From Enoplolaimus lenunculus (taxonomy: Eukaryota > Nematoda > Enoplea > Enoplida > Thoracostomopsidae), in contig JASANG010001012.1 of NCBI GenBank assembly GCA_030248215.1, positions 1 through 64,000 on the forward strand: DNA of 64,000 bases, written 5' to 3'. Shown here in pieces: positions 1 through 10,659 of the stretch (within the stretch, counting starts at the first letter, position 1; each line of letters begins with the position of its first letter). A program made the translations under genes and the position numbers. Below the pieces are notes generated by a model. The model worked only from the letters and a program-made list of their open reading frames with translations. It was not told the DNA's origin and made no database searches.

Positions 1-1606
1 AGGGACACCATTTCTTTTAATGATGTGTACATTAGGATCCACACTAGGGATCTCTAGAATTCATTATTGTTACTATTGTCATTATTATTATTACTACTAT
101 TATTATTGTTGTTGTTATTAGTATTTTCAATTGTCATTAGCTTTGTTGTTTTGATAATGATATTCGCAGACATATTTTTATTGTTTTTATGACTATCTGA
201 TGACGACAGCCAGGCACACCCGCTTAATTCCTTTTTGTTGCGTCCCTCTTAATTTTACACGGATATCGTAAATCACACGGGCCGCCTTTCCAGCTTAAGT
301 TAAGCCTTTCTGTCCTCATTAATCCGACTGGGAACAGTAGGACCGGACACACAAAATACTTTTCTAAAATTATCTACTTAGTGCAAGAGGGACACAAATT
401 CTCTATAAGAATCGTACGTATACCCTTACGGGTCATGTAGCTGATTGTTACTGTAAATGCCTCACCTAAATTCTCATTATTAATTTGTATATACATGTGT
501 TTACCCGATGCTGATCGAATTATGTAGAACCCAGGTCGATTTTTTAACCCCCCAATGACTAGATGTTGTTAGAAAAAGGACGAGGTAATTGACTAAGAAT
601 TGCACCAAGGAGTCGATTGACTAGGTTAAAGCTGAACCTGAACTTTTTTTTTTACTCTCCCTAAATTCCCACAACAGTGCTGACTAGATCTGAGACTAGA
701 CATATCACTTTAGTCTGACTGGATATCACCGGACTAATGATTGAGGATTTAACAAAAGTACCAGCCGCGTATCGTCCGCTCTCTTAATGCTTCCTCCTTT
801 TGGGATTAAAATTTCAAGTCTTCCAGTTGAAATTCATAACTAAAAACCTGTGTTTCACGGATGCAATCAAAACGGGGGTGTGATCCTAATAAGTGAAAGT
901 GCACCGTCCTGGAGACCCGCTTGTTTGCCTATCCTGGGGATTAGAGAGAATTCTGAACTAAGGGCGGATCGTTCTAGTTAAGGGAATTTTTAGACTGGCC
1001 CACTCACTCCCCAATTTGGTATCCGGCATACACACGCGAATGCCCATACATACATAACGTAATGTGCATCAGATAAGGTTTGCACTTATAGTACATTTTC
1101 AGTGTGGAAAACCACTGAGTTACCGGTAGTCGAAGGTAAAGGGGGCGCGGAGACCCATGGCTACTGCAAAATGATTTTATCCACCCTCGTCTACACCTTG
1201 GTCTCGTCACGCCAGTTAGAAGCGTCTCGGTCTTTGAATTGTTCCTGCAAAATCAAGATCCCGGCACCCGGGCCCTCCTGGACGCTCCTGATAGTACAAT
1301 CGGTCACTAAAATTTGCAGAAACTGTAGCACATACTGAAGTCGCGTGCAAACGGCTGAAGCTTAAGAGAGGGAGAGAGAGATAGCACTGACAGTAGGAAG
1401 CTCATCGGTTAGGGTTAGAAAAACGAGAGAAGGCTCGGCGCATTGGGTTATAGAACTTTCGCAGACGGAAACCGACCTATATGTTTTAACAGGGCTCAGG
1501 GCAATCGCAAGGGATCTGCACCTTATTGGCAGAGACTTAGGGCGCCTACCTGCACAGAACACCCCTTTCAACGAGCTTCGGAATTGTGAAACTACTCAGA
1601 TTTTTT

Positions 1607-1637
<31 letters not shown>

Positions 1638-2460
1638 AATTTGTGTCCCCAGTGCAGCAACCGCAGCCCGCAGCGTATTGAGCGATTACATACAGTCCTA
1701 TCGTTCAGCCAGAAACTGCGTTTTGAAGGGGAGTCGCGAGTTATTTGCACAAGAAGGGGCGGTCAGCTTCAAAGCCCCAAATAACATAAACTGCAGTGGT
1801 GGCCGGCAAAATTCGACGAGAGAGTTTTCAGCACGAAGGAAACGCGATACGCGTCGTAAGGGGGAGGAAAGAAAAGGTTTTAAGTTGTTTTGAATCTTTC
1901 GAAATTTTGAATTTTAAGTTAAGCAACGCCTCGCCTCAGCTTAAGGGGGATAGTAGTTTAGGATTGGGGGGTAGTTGTGTTTTTGGTTTCAGGGTACGCA
2001 AAGGGGGCATTAGGAACTCATGCTTACGAAGGCTTAAGGGGATTTTTTTTAGGAAGGAAGCTGAGTAGAGAGGCGGCTTATGATTTTGGGGAGACCGGAT
2101 TTTTAGGAGGGAAAATGATTTGCGGTTTCTGCAAATTTTAGGTGCGGAGCTGGCGCTCTTGGGTTCGGCACACCGGGTTGGCTGAGTAAGCCGTCCCGGC
2201 TGCCGTTTTAGGTCGACAACCAGGATCTTGCAAAAATTCTGAATTTTGTGACACTTAAATTTTGAAATTTCATTTCGTATTTGGGCTTCCTGGGGTTCTA
2301 TATTTAGTACCTGTTGTCTTGGCCTTCTGTTTTGGCCGAGAAAGCCACTCCGAACCTGCACAGTGAACGAACGTCTAAAATTAGCGGGAATGTAGGTTAT
2401 GAGTATTGGTCGCGAGTTGGGTTTTTAGGAAATTTTGACTGTTATTTTACGGAATATAGC
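1..2460. other. Gene-poor stretch
   Basis: I see no recognisable gene. The open frames here are short and lack domain signatures. A trinucleotide-rich tract (ATT/GTT type) lies near 61-125 and a (TA)n microsatellite at about 1611-1637. The sequence to about 5.5 kb is visibly richer in G and C than the rest of the window. A 141-codon minus-strand frame near 1.94-2.36 kb is proline/lysine-rich and resembles nothing I know. Confidence 0.5.
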
Positions 2461-2469
2461 ACGTAGGCT

Positions 2470-3512
2470 GACATTAGGCAATTTCCCTGCATCGTGCCGA
2501 CTAAGAAAATCACCCCAATTATAGCCCGCAATGCGGTAGTCAAAAGTTATAGACATTTTTTAAACTCCGAGATTTTGTGTGTGTGTGTCCGGAGGCCCGG
2601 CTCCGAAAAATGCAATTTTCACTTTTCCGAGATCGGACGTTAAAATTAGAACCATTCGACTCAGCTCGCTGAGCTGATCAAGAAAACCACCCCGAACCTT
2701 ATCCGGAAACCAATAGTTTGAAAGTTATGGGCCCCCTGAAGTTTTCGGGATTTAACGTGTACACGCTTTACGGATCCCGGGTCCAAAAATGCAATTTTCA
2801 CTTTTCCGGGATCGGGTGCTAAATTTGGTATCAATCGATTCAGCTCGTCGAGCTGGTTAAGAAAACCACCCCTAACCCTGCTCGCAAACTAGTACTTAAG
2901 GAGTTATGGTCAATCGAAGGTTTCAAAGATTTTGTGTATGTACACTTTTACGGATCGGATCCTGAAAAACGCGATTTCCACTTTTTCACGATCCACCCTA
3001 AATATGGGTACCGTTCGATTCCGCGCATCGCGCTGAGTAAGAAAACCACCCCAAACACTACCCGCAAACCCATAGTTAAAAAGTTATGGCCAAACGGAAA
3101 TTTCAAAATTTAATGTGCACACGCTTTACGGATACGGCTCCGAAAAATGAGATTTCCACTTTTTCGGAGTACAATGTAAAATTTGGTACCATTCGATTCC
3201 CTACATTCCGTTGAGCAACAAAACTACCCCGAACAGCGTCCGCAAACGAAAACTTTAAAAGTTACGGCCTGCCGAAAATCCTTAAAAATTTGTGTGTACA
3301 TGCACTGCAGAACGGGGCTCATAAAATGCGATTTTCACTTTCGCAGGACCCGACGTTAGAAATGGTATCGTTCGATTTCTCTCGTTGCCCCGATCTAGAA
3401 AACTACCCCTGACATGGTCCGCAAGTGGGTATTTAAAACGTTACGATAGGCGGAAGCTTTGGAAATTTTGGTGATTTAGGCATGCGATTTTCACTTTCCT
3501 GGACTATAGCGC
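2470..3512. repeat. Tandem repeat, ~179-bp unit, about six copies
   Basis: The phrase GATTTTCACTTTTCC and its variants recurs near 2610, 2790, 2970, 3148, 3328 and 3484, a spacing of about 178-180 bp, with the last interval shorter. Each unit also carries the phrases GTTAAGAAAACCACCCC and AAAGTTATGGCC. Units differ from one another by roughly 15-30 percent, so the array is old. The period is not a multiple of three and units contain stops in every frame, so it is satellite-like rather than coding. The length is close to one nucleosome repeat. Confidence 0.8.
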
Positions 3513-4200
3513 CGGACTTAGCCTATAACTATCAACTGAATAAGGGGGCCCAAATTTAAGGTTCTTATCACCATGCTTATATATGTATATGTATTGGAAT
3601 ATTTATCTTGCACTTGTTTGTTTTTGTACGTTTCGAATTGCTTATCTCTTTTGTATGCAACCCTGGGGTTCGTTGTTTTCCCCCACAAAATCATGGTTTC
3701 GCTGTAGCATGAGCCTGTTTAAGCAAAGCTATCTCACGCTGGGGAAATGTGATGAAGGAAAAAATCAGTAAGGCAGAACCAAGCAGTCTACGCATAAAAA
3801 ACCCAGGCCCCTTGGAATATCATGTATGCATTGTATGCAATTCTTGGCCTTTCGAAATTGTTTATGGTCCCATTCTGTATAGTATTACCATCGATTCCTT
3901 TTTGTCATGCTGTTGTATTTTCTTGTTCCGCACCCTCGTCTTGCAATGTGGAGCTTTTCGAGGAAGGTGTAAGATTTCTATATTCTGTGGGACGACTGCA
4001 CAGTGCAATAGGGGGAAGTTTTAAGGGAAAAGCTGCACGTGGATGTTATATTTTAAAGTCGGGGAGGCGGAAACAAATTCCGTTATAACTTTTCTTACCC
4101 CCTACCGTTCTGTTTCCTTGCACTCAGACCCTGGATAGGAGAAACTTTTGTAAGTCCCCTTGTAACTTTCCGGCTGTAGATGACGCGTTAAAATTTATCA
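3513..4200. other. Unassigned spacer
   Basis: No gene, RNA or clear repeat structure is seen. It separates the 179-bp tandem array from a promoter-like block. Confidence 0.4.
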
Positions 4201-4400
4201 GCCAATCACAGGCTCTTAAGAATTAAATCAGTAATCATTTCGTATTGGCTGATTGAAATTTCGGAAATTCCGACCAATGAAATGAAATTGCTATGTTTGT
4301 TTTCGGGGTGCGCCGATTGGCTAAAATTCGGGGCTCAGGCAGTATAAAAGGACGCTGCGCAGGCTGAACATTCAGTTCAGTTTCATATTTTTCGGTTTTC
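4195..4400 (+). promoter_or_regulatory. Promoter-like block with four CCAAT boxes, TATA box and initiator
   Basis: CCAAT elements occur in both orientations (GCCAATCACAG near 4200, ATTGGCTGATT near 4245, GACCAATGAAATG near 4270, GATTGGCTAAA near 4314). They are followed by TATAAAAG at about 4344 and, some 30 bp downstream, CATTCAGTTCAGTTTC as a plausible initiator. This is the geometry of a strong metazoan core promoter. No coding exon is recognisable immediately downstream, so the transcript it might drive is unknown. An old LTR promoter is the main alternative. Confidence 0.45.
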
Positions 4401-4499
4401 GCTCGCGTGCTCGAGCCGCGACAGCAAACCGATCTCCCTGCACACGGAGGCGACTTAGTGTGCACGGGAGTTTCGGGGCGCTGAAGCAAGCAAGGGGGG

Positions 4500-6302
4500 G
4501 GGTATGTGCGTTGCGCACGGGGGTCAAAATTTTAAGAGGGGGCCCAGTTAGGATTTTCAGTTTTCACAAAGGGGGTGTGGGTAAAATTTTGGGCTAAAAT
4601 TTGCCTGACGTTGGCGACAACGCAGGTACGAAAATTTTTGTATAAACCTTGGGGTGGGGGAAAACTCAAAATCAGAAAACCTGCAAGGAGGCGCCATTTG
4701 TGCGACAATTCTAAAGAAAATTAGGCACAATTCAGATTGACAAATACGTTCGCAGGATTGATTGTCAGTGCGGTAGGGAGGCCAATTCAGCCTAATGCTA
4801 AGCATTTAGGATATGGCAACTAAAAGAGCTGAGGCCTACCGTCTAGAAAATTTCAATATACCCTGTGATTTAAGACGATTCTAGCCAGGCCCCAATGATC
4901 TAAGCTTGTGGCAAGGCCCGTCCAGTTGACAATCAAACTGCTGAATGTGCAGCCTGTGAAAACCTAAGCTTACGGCTATAGACCCGCACTACACCCGGAA
5001 ACAGACACGGTTAAAATAGTTAAACTTCGGCATCAGCCCTTTTTGGGAAGCGTGACAGGTCTAGGTTTAGTGTATAATGGGGACTCAAGGATTTTCCAGT
5101 AACCCTCCTTTAACCTTTCAACTTACACGTGCAGCTCTTTAGAAACAACCTGTTACCTCAGCGGTGAGTCCCACCAACAGCAGGTATATGGGATGGAAGG
5201 CCTAAAGCTTAAGCAGGGCATGCTGACACAGCTAAGGATATCTGGAGGAACGCCTACGGGATAGGTTGCTTCAATGGTTGGACTCTCCGCCCGGTGACTT
5301 AACTTGCGCTGGGAGACGTAACCTGTACTTAGGTGACCATTGGTGTATAATGATGGTAGCAACAGGGAGTCTGGACTTGGCAAATTTTTCTTGTAGCGAT
5401 TACTAATAAGTTTTAAGCTTAATCATTTGCAACCTACTCAACTTAGTACAAGCGACGGAAATTTTATCAGTTGTGGACTAATCAAAATAAGGTATCATAT
5501 GTTGAAAAATCTTTGCTGTACATAACTGTACAAAATTATAATAAACCAAAACTTTAACCTGAGTTCAATCCTGAACCGAGAGCGCTAAGCAAATTCCTGG
5601 CCTAAGAGCCATGGCTAAAAAATTGAAATAAACTTCAGAGCTAAAAGAGACTCAAACTTTTGCATAAATATGAAAAATTCATGACAATAAGAGTCTCAAA
5701 AGACAAATAAATAGCCCTGGTTCGAATCAGTGGCAAGGACAATCAATTAAAAACCTTAAAGGCTAGGATCGATCCGCCTTTCTATCAAAACGGCCTATGG
5801 CCAAGTAAAGCAAAACTCGGTTGAACCAACCAAATTCTAGGACTAGGGCTAATGTTAAGCCATACCCAGGACAGAATGTCATTAAGCGTAACCATGAAAA
5901 ATAGTTGTGAGCACACAGTTGAACTAAAATCCATGGAGAAAAAGCTAATTGTTGCTGGTGTGGTCTACTTACACGCACTCGGGGGTTCGTTAGAGCTTAG
6001 AGCATAGGCAGGCTTAGGCGTATGACGATGTCGGGATTTTGTGACTCTCAAAACCTGATATCACGCCGGGGGACCGTCATCCTCTAGGCAAGTAGCTACC
6101 CCAGTAGCTTACTTTGGCAGACCCACGCCCGAACACCCGAGAACACCACCCCAAATCGTTGATCGTACCCGTAACAATATTTTAAAGAATTCGCTCGTAT
6201 TTTTGGTTTGTACCCCGTCTTCATTGCCGCTTTTAGGAACAGCCTGTTAATGTAAGCATTATTACGTGGATGATCCATTATTGCAACCGAATTGTTTTAC
6301 AG
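4500..6302. other. Unassigned spacer upstream of the aldo-keto reductase exon
   Basis: A G-run lies at about 4493-4502, followed by ordinary AT-rich sequence. I searched for earlier aldo-keto reductase exons (catalytic Tyr, Asp and Lys motifs) in the plus-strand frames and did not find them. Confidence 0.35.
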
Positions 6303-6533
6303 AGTATTGCTCAAATTGTTCTTCGATGGCAAATTCAACGTGGAGTTGGAGTCATTCCGAAAAGCTCTGATCCAGAAAGGCTGGCTGAAAATTGGGGCTC
6401 GTTAGATTTCAATCTTGGCGAAGATGCAATGCAAACAATTAATAAATTAAACTGTGGGTTTAGGCTTCTGCCTCATATGAGAGCACCGTCAATGCTTAAT
6501 CATAAACATTATCCGTTTAATATCGAATTCTAG
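6303..6533 (+). CDS. Aldo-keto reductase, C-terminal exon only
   Basis: The exon follows a good splice acceptor (TTGTTTTACAG at 6292-6302) and runs in frame for 76 codons to TAG. The peptide begins SIAQIVLRWQIQRGV, continues VIPKSSDPERLAEN and ends HYPFNIEF. These are the last strands and helices of the AKR TIM barrel: the arginine/serine-lysine NADPH-phosphate-binding motif (IPKS) and the typical AKR1-like C-terminal tail. The family reduces aldehydes and ketones with NADPH in the cytosol. The catalytic tetrad lies in upstream exons that I cannot find within 6 kb. This is therefore either the last exon of a gene with long introns or an orphan fragment. The frame is intact and family membership is clear; whether the gene is functional is unknown. 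Confidence 0.85.
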   Translation, partial: SIAQIVLRWQIQRGVGVIPKSSDPERLAENWGSLDFNLGEDAMQTINKLNCGFRLLPHMRAPSMLNHKHYPFNIEF

Positions 6534-6692
6534 TCAGTCTATTAACGGAAATGGAAGATTCATAATTTGGCAACAGGAAGGGCTGTTTTTGTTTTAAAAT
6601 TTTTAACCGGACATCCGTTTCCGTCACCGGGAAAATTGGTATCCGTTTTTGTTAAAATTTTGTTATCTTACGAAATTTATCCAAAGTGTTTA

Positions 6693-6949
6693 GCCATATT
6701 CACACGTGCAAGTTTTTGCTGCGAAAACTTGCAGCTGCAAGTTGCACGCAGAACTTGCATCAATCATCAGCCAATGAGAAAGCGGATGCAATAAATTCAT
6801 TGATCACACATGTGAACTAAATTCCTAGCTTTGATTTTTAATGAATTATTTGCAGCTGCAAGTTTTCGAGCGGGGTTTTGGACAAAAGTTGCAAGTGCAA
6901 GTTGCAGTGGCAAGTTCTCGTAGCAATAACTTGCACGTGCGAATAGGGC
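6693..6949. mobile_element. MITE of the E-box family (TTA-type target site), copy 1
   Basis: Inverted termini read GCCATATTCACACGTGCAAG at the left and the complement of it ends in GAATAGGGC at the right. The copy is flanked by TTTA on both sides (6689-6692 and 6950-6953). The interior is rich in CACGTG and GCAGCTGC, both E-box cores. A 3-4-bp TTA-type duplication and GGGC-like termini suit a non-autonomous PIF/Harbinger element. Confidence 0.75.
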
Positions 6950-7214
6950 TTTATGAAAAATTTTGTTGCATCCGCCATTTTTCCTTTAAACTTTTAGAAA
7001 GCCTGGTAAATATTTGTCATATAGCAATTGTGTTGACAGAAAAACAAAACATCCTTGAAACTTTTATACTTCAATATCCGTTCTCAATTTGCGTTATTTG
7101 GATCACTATCCGTTTCCATTATTTTTACTATCCGTTTACACTCTGATATAAAAATAGTTTGCATTGCAAAATTTTGAGCTCAGCACGGCGGGTCATTAAG
7201 GTGTTGCATCTTTA

Positions 7215-7456
7215 CACTGTAAATTGTCGTGAGTTGAATTTGACTCAGGATGAGTCGTATCCACTCAAAAGCCTTAGGTCTGCATGAAGTGTTTCAGAAC
7301 TCAGAATTTTGAAATGATTGAACTCATTCTGAATGAATTAATTAAGTCACCTAAATCAGCTGATAGATAGCTGATGTTTCTTGCTTACTCAGAAATAAGC
7401 AGAAATCTCTAATTCGTTCTTTAAGTTGATTAATCAACCCATCGTAATTTTCAGTG
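7215..7456. mobile_element. MITE, CACTGTAAA family (GAGTTGA palindromes)
   Basis: The copy begins CACTGTAAATTG, ends TTTTCAGTG, and has TA on both sides. The interior consists of repeated inverted GAGTTGATT/AATCAACTC words that would form a near-complete hairpin. TA duplication with a CACTG terminus suits a non-autonomous Tc1/mariner-type element. Confidence 0.7.
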
Positions 7457-7660
7457 TAAGCTCCCTTGATTTGAGCCTATCCCATTCTAGTGGAATGTAT
7501 TATAAACGTCAATCCGGAGGGGTGAGGGGTAACTGAAACCCAACTGTTTAGTATAAAACTTGGTCGGCGTTTTTGAACCCAAACATTTGAAAGACAAAAG
7601 ACGTGATTGGTTAATTAATACCCAAAACGTCTGACAGGCCCATTGCCCAATATAAAACTG

Positions 7661-7857
7661 CACTGTAAAAAAATGGGGAGTCAAATTGACTCTCTCGGAA
7701 ATGAGTCAAATTTGACTCCGCCATAGTCAAATTGGACTCACTGAGCGATTCAGTGAATCGAATTTGACTTTGGCGGAGTCAAATTTGACTCAGTTTGTGT
7801 AGTCAGGAAAAGCCTATTTCCGAGAGAATCAATTTGACTCCCCATTTTTACAGGGTG
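7661..7857. mobile_element. MITE, GAGTCAAATTGACTC family, copy 1
   Basis: Left terminus CACTGTAAAAAAATGGGG and right terminus CCCCATTTTTACAGGGTG are inverted repeats. Arms carry GAGTCAAATTGACTC palindromes and the whole copy is self-complementary. Confidence 0.75.
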
Positions 7858-8122
7858 TGCATCGCAGCTCCACATAGCAAATTTACACATATCTGTTAGC
7901 TGTGTATGAAGCATAACTCAAATCAAATCTGTTTAAATTTCTGTCAAGTGAAGTCAAAATTTAGCAATAGGCAGACGCTGATTTCGCATATTTTACTTTT
8001 CAGTTAAGCTTTAATCATGTTTAGTAGTTTTGTATTGTTCGCCTTAAAAAATTGTGGCGTGATTAACCATTGTTTCTTGGAAGTGAAATTGTGAATATTC
8101 CCGACGGTAAACAGCTCACCTA

Positions 8123-8350
8123 CACTGCAAAAAAATGTGAGTCAAATTTACTCTCTTCAAAATAGACAATGCGGGACTACACACTGAGTCAAATTCGACT
8201 CCGCCAGAGTCAAATTCGACTCCGCCAGAGTCAAATTCGACTGACTTACTCGCACGTTTGACTCTGGCGGAGTCAAAGCTGACTCAGTTTGTGTAGTCCC
8301 ACAGAGCCTATTTCGGAAAGAGACAATTTGACTCACCATTTTTCGCAGTG
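8123..8350. mobile_element. MITE, GAGTCAAATTGACTC family, copy 2
   Basis: Termini CACTGCAAAAAAATG and CATTTTTCGCAGTG with TA on both sides. The interior holds three direct repeats of a GAGTCAAATTCGACTCCGCC-type word. Confidence 0.8.
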
Positions 8351-8354
8351 TAAA

Positions 8355-9055
8355 GCAACTATTTCGTAGAGTACACCATTTACTGAAATCTATAGTAAGA
8401 CCGGCACATTGTAATCTTCTTCAACGAGTTCTTACCAAAAAAACGGTATTTTAATTAATGTATAGCGCCTACGTTGGTGTTCTGTGAATCTTTTCGCTAT
8501 GATATTGTAATTTGCAGTAAAAACGTGATGCCAGCAAAGTAAACAATGACTGCAATATTTATTAATGGAAAATATTGAATAAAAGAAAAAAATGCTAAAT
8601 TTTCTACTTTCTTTGATGAATTTTAACTCAACAAAGGTTTGAAATGTTTAGTAAAAGCGATTTGTTTACATTTTAATTTTGAATGAAACTTTATTGAAAA
8701 TAAATAAGCTGATTGTTGTTTCAAATGTAAATAAGTAATATTTTATAAGGCTTTGAAATATTCTCAATAAAAGGAACATAATTTTGAAATTTGGAATTCG
8801 ACCTTACATTATACTTCCAGCTCCGGATATTGGGACCATCACTAAAACCGGAGGTTCTGGCAATTTCGGTAGTGAAATTTTTTGTATTTTAATTCAATTT
8901 GTATAACGGCAAAGTTTGCCTTTCATTGATGCATTTTTACAGTTTAAAATTGTCGATACTTCAAAGGAAACATGCTTATTAAAGTCCAAATCTTTGACAT
9001 CTTGCAGATTCTTGCTATAATTAGCAAATTTAACATTTCTCACCTATGTTGGGAC
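8355..9055. other. AT-rich spacer
   Basis: No gene is recognised. Near 8815-8880 there is a short degenerate copy of the CCGGAGGTTNTGGCAAT word that also occurs inside the hAT-like element at 22.1 kb. Confidence 0.35.
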
Positions 9056-9058
9056 TAC

Positions 9059-9243
9059 GGCCAATGGTACTTTTAGGGCCGTAACAGTAGATTAAGCGTA
9101 TTCCTAAGCCTAAGCCTAAGCTTTACAAAAGCGTATTCCTACGCCTATTAAGCCTAAGCCTAAACAAAAATGTAGTTTGAATGTACGCCTACTCTTTTAC
9201 AGACCCACCACAAACCGGGCCGGACCTAAAAGTACCATAGGCC
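9059..9243. mobile_element. TTAGGC-bearing TIR element, GGTACTTTTAGG subfamily
   Basis: Inverted termini ACGGCCAATGGTACTTTTAG (left) and CTAAAAGTACCATAGGCCGT (right) enclose CCTAAGCCTAAGCCTAAG arrays, the complement of TTAGGC repeats. No coding capacity is seen. Confidence 0.75.
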
Positions 9244-9249
9244 GTTTGG

Positions 9250-9345
9250 ACTATGCGGTCTGCACGATCCCTGTTCGAAATTTTGCTCAAAGTTAAGGAC
9301 CGCACCGGGAATTGAATCTCGGATCTCTTGCACTTACGTGTGTTA
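9250..9345 (-). mobile_element. tRNA-derived SINE S1, minus-strand fragment
   Basis: Read on the minus strand, this contains GTGCAAGAGATCCGAG, then ATTCAATTCCCGGTGC (B-box-like), then GGTCCTTAACTTTGAGCAAA. The order and wording match the plus-strand copies near 26.8 kb and 40.15 kb. Confidence 0.6.
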
Positions 9346-9687
9346 CGGGTGTAAATAAATTTGTCTCAGCGGACTGTGTAAAGATTAGGGGTGGAACGTG
9401 TTTCTGCGGGTATAGACTTTAGGAATATGTTTGTACTACTGTAACGGCCCTGTTCTATACACTGATCGTCTCAGTAATGTTTGTAAACATTTAATCAGTT
9501 ACTTTTTAAACGTTTTTCGATGCCAGTTTTGGTCCCTAAATTGAAACCAGTTGCAGGTTCTGGTGATTGAAATGAACCAGATAAATAGCTATACACGGTT
9601 AAAGCCTTAACCAGAAAGATGCAGTATATAACCGGAAATAGATTTAATTAAATATACAAATATATAAACTTTAAAGTCAACACCCTG

Positions 9688-9868
9688 TATACAGGTCCGT
9701 AGCCAGCTCACCTTGCTAGGAGAGGGGCTAAAAAAGTTTCAGGACGGGCATACAAGGGTTTTCGTCTACTTACAAGCAAGGTTGAAAATTTTCTAGGGGG
9801 TCCAAAATTTTTCCGGAGGGAAGCTGAGCACGCCTGCCCCCCTTTGGCTACTGGCCCGCCTGTATACT
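9688..9868. mobile_element. Short TIR element, CGTAGCCAG family, copy 1
   Basis: Inverted ends contain GTCCGTAGCCAGCTCACC and GGCTACTGGCC, each bordered by an inverted GTATACAGG word. The interior has the family hallmarks TACAAGCAAGGTTGAAAATT and TACAAGGGTTTTCG. Confidence 0.6.
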
Positions 9869-10253
9869 ACATAAATATACCAACTTCTACAGATTTCAAA
9901 TCACAAATTGCTTATAAATAAATATTTTCGAAAGTAAACAAAACACTTGAGGATAGTCAGCAAAGTGACCTCCTGGCTAAAAGCCATGGACACACAAACA
10001 CACACAACAAATCAAATCACAGAGAAATGTGCTGAATTTTGAAGATCTCCCGTTCAGTGATTCGAAAGTTACAAGACCTATTACCCCTCGTTCTACTTTA
10101 GAGCTGGAGATAAATCAAGACGTGCCATAGGCCTAGTAGACCCATTGTTTTAGGCTCATAGATTTAGGCTTAAACGCAACTTCTTTATGAATTGACGTAC
10201 GTTTGTTTTCTGACATCATTTGCCCTGCAAAAATCCAAAATATATATTAAATC

Positions 10254-10659
10254 TCAACTAAAACTAGAATTCAACATCATTCTACCCACCCTAACAATAC
10301 GACTCATCCACGCCTGAGGTCCAAAAGCTACAGTATTTTCGTCAGGGGGCCACCTGCCTCTGGTACACACCCCCTCAGGACGCCACCATGCGTCGAAGTC
10401 CGAGTAGACTTTCTTTTGAACCGGATCGCCATGTAAAAATGCACACAACCGACACCAAAATCGCGTATCAATTAATGTTCCGGTTGATTTCCAGCGGAAA
10501 TATTCATTATACGCAGTGTCATTTTTGTCCAATTGCGTCAAATATTGCGCCAGCTGTTGAGGGCTGTCAAAATCATCAACATGAATGAATGAATCCGGTG
10601 GAGCAACGCGTGCGTAGTCTGACCGTCTCGCTCCCATTACCACAGGAACGACGTTGTGT
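10254..10659 (-). CDS. Fucosyltransferase exon 3: C-terminal catalytic part
   Basis: Acceptor TTTTCAG|A (phase 2). The first residues HNVVPVVMGARRSDY continue the FDIALK of exon 2. PPDSFIHVDDFDSPQQLA and YNEYFRWK are standard GT10 elements. The stop is TGA at 10254-10256. Confidence 0.9.
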
